The position numbers and the translations under genes are program-made. The notes beneath the pieces were generated by a model that saw nothing but the letters and a program-made list of their open reading frames with translations, ran no database searches and had not been told where the DNA came from. A stretch of DNA of 39,155 nt from Candidatus Pelagibacter communis (lineage in GTDB: Bacteria > Pseudomonadota > Alphaproteobacteria > Pelagibacterales > Pelagibacteraceae): contig NZ_CVSF01000031.1 of assembly GCF_001179925.1 (NCBI RefSeq), forward strand, positions 1 through 39,155, given 5' to 3'. Positions within the stretch are counted from its first letter, which is position 1, and each line of letters opens with the position of its first letter. This document shows positions 33,180-39,155 of this stretch, in pieces.

Positions 33180-34025
33180 TTATTTTTGAGATCTTTTAAA
33201 ACAATCAATGGTATTTTTCAGCAAACAGGCAATGGTCATTGGTCCAACTCCCCCAGGAACAGGAGTTAATGCTTTTGCAACTTTTGAAACTTCATCAAAA
33301 TCTACATCTCCTACAATACCTTTTTCAGTTTTGTTAATTCCAACATCAATAACAATTGTCTCTTTTTTAACCCAATCACCTTTTACAAGCTCTGGAATTC
33401 CAACCGCTGCCACAATAATATCTGCCTTCAAGCATTCAGATTTTAAATCTTTAGTTTTAGAATGAGTAATTGTTACAGTGCAATTCTCTTTTAAAAGTAA
33501 TTGAGTCATTGGTTTTCCATTTAAATTTGATCGACCAACTACTACAGCTTTTTTTCCATTTAAGTTTGGTTCGGTTTTTTTTATTAATAGATAACAACCA
33601 AGTGGAGTGCATGGAATAGAGCTATCATAACCTGATGATAAGTTGCCAACATTCATGGGATGAAAACCATCAACATCCTTTGATGGATCAATTGTTTGAA
33701 TTACTTTTTGTTTATCAATATGTTTAGGTAACGGTAATTGAACTAAAATGCCCGAAACGCTATCGTCTTTGTTAAGTTCCTTAATTTTTTCCAAAACAAC
33801 TTTTTGCTCAATTGTATCCGGATATCTTATAACTTCTGATTTAAGCCCAACCTCATTTGCGGATTTTTCCTTATTTCTTACATAAATTTGACTTGGTGTA
33901 AGGTCACCAATCAAAATTACAGTTAAGCCTGGGACTTTATTAAATTTTTTTTTTAATGAGGACACCTCATGTTTTAATTCTTCACGTAATTCTGCTGCAG
34001 CTTTTTTTCCATCAATTAAAATCAT
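33180..34025 (-). CDS. folD: Bifunctional methylenetetrahydrofolate dehydrogenase/cyclohydrolase FolD
   Basis: Converts 5,10-methylene-THF to 10-formyl-THF in one-carbon metabolism. Starting at the ATG at 34025 (MILIDGKKAAAEL) the protein has 281 residues, close to the usual 285. The catalytic Tyr48 and Lys52 lie in SQIYVRNKEKS, and LVQLPLPKHI, KAVVVGRSNLNGKPM and TPVPGGVGPMT are standard motifs. The frame is open 14 codons further to 34067, but that part overlaps yggT and does not match the family. The stop region is followed by a short gap to the 69-aa gene. Confidence 0.96.
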   Translation of the reverse strand: MILIDGKKAAAELREELKHEVSSLKKKFNKVPGLTVILIGDLTPSQIYVRNKEKSANEVGLKSEVIRYPDTIEQKVVLEKIKELNKDDSVSGILVQLPLPKHIDKQKVIQTIDPSKDVDGFHPMNVGNLSSGYDSSIPCTPLGCYLLIKKTEPNLNGKKAVVVGRSNLNGKPMTQLLLKENCTVTITHSKTKDLKSECLKADIIVAAVGIPELVKGDWVKKETIVIDVGINKTEKGIVGDVDFDEVSKVAKALTPVPGGVGPMTIACLLKNTIDCFKRSQK

Positions 34026-34030
34026 AAATT

Positions 34031-34321
34031 TTAAAATATTAATGGAGCAATATAGATTTTCATGCAAATTTCAATAAACCAAATCAATAATAACAGAATA
34101 ATTGGTGAAATATCCAAAGATCCTAAATTTGGTAGAAATCTTCTGATACGATTTAAAAATGGCTCTGTTAACTTATAAGTTAATTCCAAAATTGAGTAAA
34201 CAAAGCGATTTTGTGTGTTTAGAACATTAAAGGCAATTAACCAACTTATTATTACATTAGCTATTACAACATAAGAATATAATTTTAATATCTGTAATGT
34301 TAGATAAAAAATTGCAATCAT
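34031..34321 (-). CDS. YggT family membrane protein
   Basis: Ninety-six-residue membrane protein with two hydrophobic segments (about 8-30 and 73-92) of the YggT family. Conserved elements are NVIISWLIAF (22-31), TEPFLNRIRRFLPNLGSLDISPIILLLL (52-79 in outline), including the SLDiSPi motif. Homologues have a role in osmotic response or in early envelope assembly. It overlaps the mscS-like gene by 4 bases and is followed by folD after 5 bases. Confidence 0.92.
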   Translation of the reverse strand: MIAIFYLTLQILKLYSYVVIANVIISWLIAFNVLNTQNRFVYSILELTYKLTEPFLNRIRRFLPNLGSLDISPIILLLLIWFIEICMKIYIAPLIF

Positions 34322-35403
34322 TTTTTTTCTACATAAATAGATTGGCTTGGGAATGCAAAGGAAGCTCCATTTTTTTCTACTATTTGTTTAATTGCAATTG
34401 CTAATCTTTCCTTAACATCGAGCCAGTTATTCCAACTACTTGAGTTTGTAAAACATCTTACGTACATATCAATTGAGCTATCAGAAAATTTATCAACTCT
34501 TACTGCGACACCTATAGAAGTATTATAATCTTTACCAGTATTTATATGATCTTCAATTTCATCTCTTATCTTTTTTAATTGTTCTACAGTAGTGTCGTAT
34601 TGAAGTGTTATTATCCAGCTTATTAACCAATTTGAAGTTTCACTAACATTAATAACAGCATTCTCTGCAAATTGAAAGTTTGGAATAATTGCAAGAGATT
34701 TATCAAACTTTCTTATTGTTGTTGATCTAAAACCAATCTTTTCAACTATTCCTTCAATAATACCTTCAACAGAAATCCAGTCTCCAATTTTAAATCTTTT
34801 CTCAACTAAAACCAAAATTCCTGAAATCAAATTTTTAAATAAATCTTGTGCACCTAATGCAACAGCAACACCAAATAAACCTAGTCCAGCAATTATTGGG
34901 CCTATCTTAATTCCCCATAATTCTAATACAGCAGCAAGTCCTAATATAAAAATTAATATTTTAAGTGATTTAATGATCCAACCTATAAGTTCTCTTGTTA
35001 ATAATTTATCTAATCCACTTAAAATGTACGAAACAGGTTCTATAATTTGATGTATGACCCAAAAAATTAAAATAGTTATTAAAGTCCTATTTATTGTATC
35101 AACTATCTCTCTTCCCTCAATCGAGAAAGTCATATAATAACTGGCTATAAAAAAACCTAAAACAATCGGCAAAAATCTCGCTGGACCAATAAGTGACTGA
35201 ACAAAAGTGTCATCTAATTTATTGGTTGTTCTTTTTGAAATAATTTCTAACTTTTTAATGACAAGCTTGCTTATTAATCCACGAAAAATTAAGAAGATTA
35301 AAAAAATACCAATCCCAATCAAAATTTGAAATATATCTACTCCAAGAATGCCTTTATTCCAGACAGATAAAAAAATTTCCGAAAAATTATTTATTAAATC
35401 CAT
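34318..35403 (-). CDS. Mechanosensitive channel MscS family protein
   Basis: Small-conductance mechanosensitive channel of 361 residues. Four membrane helices precede the pore helix GLGLFGVAVALGAQDLFKNLISG (residues 169-191 in outline), after which the beta domain begins with KRFKIGDWISVEG and continues FRSTTIRKFDKSLAIIPN, both family signatures. It would open under membrane tension and release solutes on osmotic downshock. It overlaps yggT by 4 bases and lies 2 bases after hemD, an arrangement where an osmotic pair follows haem genes on the same strand. Confidence 0.93.
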   Translation of the reverse strand: MDLINNFSEIFLSVWNKGILGVDIFQILIGIGIFLIFLIFRGLISKLVIKKLEIISKRTTNKLDDTFVQSLIGPARFLPIVLGFFIASYYMTFSIEGREIVDTINRTLITILIFWVIHQIIEPVSYILSGLDKLLTRELIGWIIKSLKILIFILGLAAVLELWGIKIGPIIAGLGLFGVAVALGAQDLFKNLISGILVLVEKRFKIGDWISVEGIIEGIVEKIGFRSTTIRKFDKSLAIIPNFQFAENAVINVSETSNWLISWIITLQYDTTVEQLKKIRDEIEDHINTGKDYNTSIGVAVRVDKFSDSSIDMYVRCFTNSSSWNNWLDVKERLAIAIKQIVEKNGASFAFPSQSIYVEKK

Positions 35404-35405
35404 AC

Positions 35406-36104
35406 TTAAATTTTATATAACAAAAACTCCTCTTCTCCAGAATTAAAAATAAATATTTTCTTCCATTTAATTTCATTCAATATAGATGAGCTTTTTTCAC
35501 TCATACACATTAAATTAGTGTTCATCCATAGGTTTTCTATTTTCTCATTTTTAATAAAATTTAAGAAACTAAGAGCACTATTTTGCGAATAAATATAAAC
35601 TATATCTGGCATATTAATCTTTAATTTTTCAACAAAACTTTTCTCAAAATTTTTGTTATGATTTGTTTTATAGTTAATTAGTCTAGTAATAGAATATCCT
35701 TCATCAATTAACTTTTTATCTAAATCTGAAGAAATAACTTCTCCACTTATATAAATTAAATTTCCATCACTAGAGTTAAAATTTTGTTGTATTAACTCTA
35801 AAAGATTTCTTACATTTCCTTCGGCTGAAATAATGTTTTGAAATCCAGCATTTTTTGCTTTTTTTTCTGTTGCTAAACCAACACAAAAACATTTTATATT
35901 CTTATCGATTTTTTTAAGGTCTAAATATTTAATTGCATTTGCACTTGTAAAAATTATTCCTTTACAATTCAAAATTGAACTATCATCATAAGGAACCATT
36001 TCAATAGACAATAAAGGTAAATGAGATACTATATGACCTAGTTCTTTAAATCGAAGAATCAAATCGGAACAATCATCTAATGGTCTTGTTAACAAAACAT
36101 GCAT
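35406..36104 (-). CDS. hemD: Uroporphyrinogen-III synthase
   Basis: Closes hydroxymethylbilane into uroporphyrinogen III, the step after HemC. The 232 residues are poorly conserved, as usual for HemD, but begin MHVLLTRPLDDC and include KGIIFTSANAIKYL (residues 48-61) and IVYIYSQNSALSFLNF (167-182), the two recognisable blocks. Its position 2 bases after hemC, as in many alphaproteobacteria, makes the call firm. It ends 2 bases before the mscS-like gene. Confidence 0.92.
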   Translation of the reverse strand: MHVLLTRPLDDCSDLILRFKELGHIVSHLPLLSIEMVPYDDSSILNCKGIIFTSANAIKYLDLKKIDKNIKCFCVGLATEKKAKNAGFQNIISAEGNVRNLLELIQQNFNSSDGNLIYISGEVISSDLDKKLIDEGYSITRLINYKTNHNKNFEKSFVEKLKINMPDIVYIYSQNSALSFLNFIKNEKIENLWMNTNLMCMSEKSSSILNEIKWKKIFIFNSGEEEFLLYKI

Positions 36105-36106
36105 AT

Positions 36107-37027
36107 CTATTTTTTATAGCTACCTTTTGATTTTTCTTTCAAAATTTTACCAATTTCAACACCTATTTTGTCAAAATCTTTTATATCTTTTGTATTTTTT
36201 TCATAAAATCTTTCAGAACCGTCTAAAGAAAATAATTCTGCTTCTAAGGTTATTTGATCATCTTTCAATAACGCATGTACTCCTATTGCTGTTTCACAAT
36301 CTCCTTCCAAAATTCTTAATACATCTCTTTCTGCTAAAGCACATTTAGAAGTGGGAATATCATTTACTTTTTTCAACAAATCAATTGTTCTACTGTCATC
36401 ATCTCTACATTGCATAGCAATGACACCCTGACCTGCACTAGGAATAATTTCTTGAATTAAAAATATTTGATCAATTTCTTTTTCTAATTTTAATGCTTTT
36501 ATGCCTGCTGATGAAAGAACTATTGCATCGTACGAGCCATCTCTTAGTTTTTTTAATCGAGTATCTACATTACCTCTAATCAATTTACATAAAACATCAT
36601 TTCTGATACTTTTAATTTGAAATTCTCTTCTAAATGAAGAGGTTCCAATTATTGAAGTTGGCTTTAAATCTTTAAGTTTCTTTTTATCTTTACTAATTAA
36701 AATTTCTCTTGGATCATTTCGCTTTAAAAAAAAATTGTTTAACAATCCTTCTGTCTCAATTATTGGCATATCTTTTAGAGCATGAACAGCTATATGTATA
36801 TTCCCATCTATTAATTCGCTTTCAATATTTTTTGAAAATAATCCTTTACCACCCATTTCAGAAAGTCTTTTGTCTAAAACTTGATCACCTTTAGTAACAA
36901 TTGGTTTAATTATTAATTGATCCTCCCTTAAGTCGGAGCTTTTTATAATTTCATTTTTTACTTTTTGAGCGTAAATAAGTGCTAATTTACTACCTCTTGA
37001 ACCAATAATAATTTTTTCTTTTTTCAT
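36107..37027 (-). CDS. hemC: Hydroxymethylbilane synthase (porphobilinogen deaminase)
   Basis: Polymerises four porphobilinogen units into hydroxymethylbilane for haem synthesis. The 306 residues contain GSRGSKLAL (9-17), VHALKDMP (81-88), IGTSSFRR (127-134) and Cys244 in LEGDCETAIG, which carries the dipyrromethane cofactor. Divergent from tsaD across 39 bases and overlapping no neighbour. Bases 36900-36962 (codons 22-43) recur as an exact inverted copy at the end of the window; this copy of hemC is intact and is taken as the genuine one. Confidence 0.96.
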   Translation of the reverse strand: MKKEKIIIGSRGSKLALIYAQKVKNEIIKSSDLREDQLIIKPIVTKGDQVLDKRLSEMGGKGLFSKNIESELIDGNIHIAVHALKDMPIIETEGLLNNFFLKRNDPREILISKDKKKLKDLKPTSIIGTSSFRREFQIKSIRNDVLCKLIRGNVDTRLKKLRDGSYDAIVLSSAGIKALKLEKEIDQIFLIQEIIPSAGQGVIAMQCRDDDSRTIDLLKKVNDIPTSKCALAERDVLRILEGDCETAIGVHALLKDDQITLEAELFSLDGSERFYEKNTKDIKDFDKIGVEIGKILKEKSKGSYKK

Positions 37028-37066
37028 GCTTGTAAAGAGATTGTACTATTAATAAAAACTATTTGA

Positions 37067-38140
37067 ATGAACAAAAAGCCAATAATTTTGGGGATTGAAT
37101 CTAGTTGTGATGAAACAGCTGCATCGATTATAACTGAAAATGAACAAGGAATACCAATAATTTTATCAAGTGTTGTCTCAAGCCAAGTTGAAGTACATGA
37201 AGATTTTGGAGGTGTAGTTCCCGAACTTGCTGCTAGATCACATATAGAAAAGATTGACTGGATTGTTCAAAGAGCAATTGATGATAGTGGAAAAAAAATT
37301 GAAGATATAGACGCTGTAGCATCAACTGCTGGACCAGGATTAATTGTTTGTTTATCTGTAGGTCTTAGTTTTGGAAAATCTTTAGCATCATCGTTAAATA
37401 TACCTTTTATATCTGTAAACCATTTAGAGGGTCATGCATTAAGTCCAAAACTTAATTCAAAATTAAGTTATCCATATTTATTACTTTTAATCTCAGGAGG
37501 ACACACTCAATTCTTAGCCGTGAATGGTATTGGTTCATATAAAAGATTAGGAACAACTATTGATGATGCATTAGGAGAAGCTTTTGATAAAACAGCTAAG
37601 TTACTTGGAATTAAATTTCCAGGTGGTCCACAAATAGAAATCTTAGCTGAAAAGGGAAATCCAAACAGATTTCAGTTACCTAAACCAATATTTAATAAAG
37701 GTGGGTGTAATCTCTCATTTGCAGGACTTAAAACAGCTATATTAAAAATAAGCAAAGATATTAAAAACGAACAAGATAAGTTTGATATAGCTGCTTCTTT
37801 CCAAAAAACAATTGAAGATATTCTAAAAAAAAAAACTGAAATTGCTTTTGATGAGTTTAAAAAAATCAAAACGGTTGAAAATAAAATATTTGTTGTAGCA
37901 GGAGGTGTTGCTGCCAATAAAAAAATTAGATCTATGCTCACAAAACTTTGTCATAAGAATAATTATAAACATATTTTTCCACCTATTGATTTGTGTGGAG
38001 ATAATGCAGCAATGATAGCTATGGTAGGTTTAGAAAAGTTTAAGATTAAACAGTTTAGTAATTTAGATTATCCAGCAAAACCCCGGTGGCCGCTGGACGA
38101 AAATGCTGCATTTTTAAAAGGAGCTGGTGTGCAACTATAA
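37067..38140 (+). CDS. tsaD: tRNA N6-threonylcarbamoyladenosine transferase TsaD
   Basis: Transfers threonylcarbamoyl to A37 of ANN-decoding tRNAs with TsaB/TsaE. The 357 residues begin with ILGIESSCDETAAS (7-20), the ASKHA ATPase start, and have the metal site VNHLEGHALS (His119, His123), ISGGHTQF and the second phosphate motif VAGGVAANKKIR. The C-terminal CGDNAAMIA is also typical. The stop overlaps the EVE gene start by one base. Divergent pairing with hemC is common in alphaproteobacteria. Confidence 0.97.
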   Translation: MNKKPIILGIESSCDETAASIITENEQGIPIILSSVVSSQVEVHEDFGGVVPELAARSHIEKIDWIVQRAIDDSGKKIEDIDAVASTAGPGLIVCLSVGLSFGKSLASSLNIPFISVNHLEGHALSPKLNSKLSYPYLLLLISGGHTQFLAVNGIGSYKRLGTTIDDALGEAFDKTAKLLGIKFPGGPQIEILAEKGNPNRFQLPKPIFNKGGCNLSFAGLKTAILKISKDIKNEQDKFDIAASFQKTIEDILKKKTEIAFDEFKKIKTVENKIFVVAGGVAANKKIRSMLTKLCHKNNYKHIFPPIDLCGDNAAMIAMVGLEKFKIKQFSNLDYPAKPRWPLDENAAFLKGAGVQL

Positions 38141-38553
38141 TGAAATATTGGTTGTTAAAATCTGAGCCAGATGTTTGGTCAATTGATCAACAAAAAAAAG
38201 TAGGCTCCAAAGGTGCACCTTGGGATGGCGTAAGAAACTATCAAGCAGCCAATAACCTAAGATCTATGAGGAAGGGAGATCAATGTTTTTTTTATCATTC
38301 GAATATTGGAAAACAAATAGTTGGAGTAGTAGAGGTGATCAATGAAGCTTTTTTGGATAGAACTGATAAAACTGGGCGATTCGTTGCTGTAACTGTTAAG
38401 TTTTTGAGAAAACTTGATAAACCTTTAAGTCTCGAAGAAATCAAAAAAAACAAGGAATTACGCCATTTATCTTTAGTTAAGCAAAGTAGATTATCAGTGA
38501 TGCCCATAGATTCTAAAAGCTGGAAAATTTTAAATAAGATGAGTAAGATTTAG
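38140..38553 (+). CDS. EVE domain-containing protein
   Basis: PUA-like EVE domain of 137 residues, related to human thymocyte nuclear protein 1; EVE domains recognise modified bases. Signature stretches are MKYWLLKSEPDVWSID at the start, WDGVRNYQAANNLRSMRKGDQCFFYHS (28-54 in outline) and VGVVEV. The ATG at 38140 overlaps the tsaD stop as TAATG; a longer in-frame start at 38086 lies inside tsaD and adds residues that do not fit the family, so it was rejected. It is followed by acs after 18 bases. Confidence 0.92.
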   Translation: MKYWLLKSEPDVWSIDQQKKVGSKGAPWDGVRNYQAANNLRSMRKGDQCFFYHSNIGKQIVGVVEVINEAFLDRTDKTGRFVAVTVKFLRKLDKPLSLEEIKKNKELRHLSLVKQSRLSVMPIDSKSWKILNKMSKI

Positions 38554-38571
38554 TTATATATTTTTTACTTT

Positions 38572-39155
38572 ATGCCAAAAAAAAAGAAAAGAAAAAAAAC
38601 TATAAAAAAATCTTCCAAAAAAAAAGTAGTTAGGAGAAAAAATAAATTTAAGAAAAGAGTAGTTAAAAGAAAAAATAAAAAAATAAAAAAAAAGAGAAAA
38701 AAAAGCTTAAGAAAAAAAACCAATAAAAAAATTGACAAAAATAATTCTTCAACTGAATTAATTATTAAAACTAGACGTGAATGGGTTAAAGCAAGCTTAG
38801 CAAACAAATCTCAATATCAAAAAAGTTATAATGAGTCGATTAAAAATAATGATAGTTTTTGGAAAAAACAAGGAAAAAGAATAAGTTGGATAAAACCTTA
38901 TAAAAAAATTAAAGATATTAAGTACAGTTCTAAAGAAGTAAGAATTAAATGGTTTCACGATGGGACATTAAATGCATCCGCAAACTGTATTGATAGACAC
39001 CTTAAAGATAAAAAAGATAAAACTGCAATTATTTGGGTTGGTGATGATCCAAAAGATAATCAGAAAATTTCATATAAACATCTTCATCAAAGAGTAAAAA
39101 ATGAAATTATAAAAAGCTCCGACTTAAGGGAGGATCAATTAATAATTAAACCAAT
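38572..39155 (+). CDS. acs: Acetyl-CoA synthetase N-terminus with Lys-rich extension (truncated by a chimeric contig end)
   Basis: Genuine acs sequence runs from the ATG at 38572 to about 39092. Residues 70-173 match the N-terminus of AMP-forming acetyl-CoA synthetase: YQKSYNESIKNNDSFWKKQ, WIKPYKKIKD, IKWFHDGTLNASANCIDRHL, AIIWVGDDP and ISYKHLHQ. Ahead of it are about 57 residues made almost wholly of Lys, Arg and Asn (MPKKKKRKKTIKKSS at the start), with no later Met in the visible frame, so the extension seems to be part of the protein. From 39093 the frame continues into an exact inverted copy of hemC codons 22-43, where acs should read like DVCRFAN. The frame is kept only because the shared bases fall in phase. 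The coding sequence after 39092 should be ignored. Confidence 0.8.
   Translation, partial: MPKKKKRKKTIKKSSKKKVVRRKNKFKKRVVKRKNKKIKKKRKKSLRKKTNKKIDKNNSSTELIIKTRREWVKASLANKSQYQKSYNESIKNNDSFWKKQGKRISWIKPYKKIKDIKYSSKEVRIKWFHDGTLNASANCIDRHLKDKKDKTAIIWVGDDPKDNQKISYKHLHQRVKNEIIKSSDLREDQLIIKP
39093..39155 (-). repeat. Inverted 63-bp copy of an internal hemC segment (probable chimeric contig end)
   Basis: These 63 bases equal the reverse complement of 36900-36962 with no mismatch, to the last base of the window. Identity falls off just before 39093: one mismatch at 39092, then five matching bases (39087-39091), then divergence, so the join lies in a short shared stretch (TCAAA-AGTAAA). The two arms are 2130 bases apart. 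Identity with coding sequence of an unrelated gene, in inverted orientation and ending at the sequence edge, is what amplification or assembly chimeras look like. Confidence 0.9.

Noticed and set aside
34026..34067. Longer start for folD
   Set aside because: It overlaps yggT and adds residues not found in FolD; MILIDGKKAA at 34025 is the usual N-terminus.
38086..38139. Longer start for the EVE-domain protein
   Set aside because: The extra 18 residues lie within tsaD and do not match the family; the ATG at 38140 overlaps the tsaD stop, the common coupling pattern.
38565..38807. Minus-strand frame of 80 codons rich in Phe and Leu
   Set aside because: It is the mirror image of the Lys-rich start of acs: poly-A coding for Lys reads as poly-T coding for Phe on the other strand.

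Overview
The window looks like a piece of a SAR11-type alphaproteobacterium (Pelagibacterales). The DNA is very AT-rich (roughly 30% G+C by eye). Genes are packed almost end to end, with many 1-17 nt overlaps and no gene-free stretch longer than about 165 bases. The set includes alphaproteobacterial markers (DUF2794, IalB-like protein, hemC/hemD divergent from tsaD, a split ccm operon) and a structured leader before ffh, which is known from Pelagibacter. No tRNA, rRNA, insertion sequence, prophage or CRISPR array was seen.

Layout. 1-3600: rpsP (partial) and ffh on the minus strand, diverging from dapF-ftsY; a folded leader RNA lies between ffh and dapF. 3593-7434: minus-strand genes for a secreted hypothetical protein, a membrane-anchored alpha/beta hydrolase, an EamA exporter, a 58-aa membrane protein and an amidase. 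7442-16607: a minus-strand 2-hydroxy/2-oxo acid block with a TakP/FcbT-type TRAP transporter (dctM, dctQ, dctP, with a terminator between dctP and dctQ), a D-2-hydroxyacid dehydrogenase, a GlcD/DLD-type flavoprotein, an aminotransferase and two tandem LldD-type FMN oxidases. 16617-21257: a PagL-like gene, then cytochrome c maturation genes ccmH, G, F, E, D and C. 21292-21742: a structured leader before ccmC, then hspQ. 21832-25106: yciB, a DUF2794 gene, a Bax-inhibitor-1 homologue, an aldo/keto reductase and an IalB-like protein. 25110-31948: argG, an unusual photolyase with the FAD domain first, and a minus-strand operon of a second photolyase, DUF2256, a glutamine amidotransferase, an ArfA-like peptide and a small membrane protein; then an SDR and a PQQ-type sugar dehydrogenase. 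31950-37027: FkbM methyltransferase, SHOCT protein, 69-aa membrane protein, folD, yggT, mscS, hemD, hemC. 37067-39155: tsaD, an EVE-domain gene and the start of acs.

How the genes work together. The 7.4-16.6 kb block reads as an uptake-and-oxidation module. A Tat-exported binding protein and TRAP permease bring in a small organic acid. LldD paralogues (L-specific family) and the DLD-type enzyme (D-specific family) oxidise 2-hydroxy acids to 2-oxo acids and could pass electrons to the respiratory chain. The NAD(H) enzyme and the aminotransferase interconvert 2-oxo acids with hydroxy and amino acids. The ccm genes upstream on the same strand supply cytochrome c. The 26-30 kb region is a light-related cluster with two different photolyase-family proteins.

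Caution. The last 63 bases (39093-39155) are an exact inverted copy of an internal part of hemC (36900-36962) and interrupt acs in the middle of a conserved motif. This is most simply a chimeric contig end, so nothing should be read into the tail of acs.
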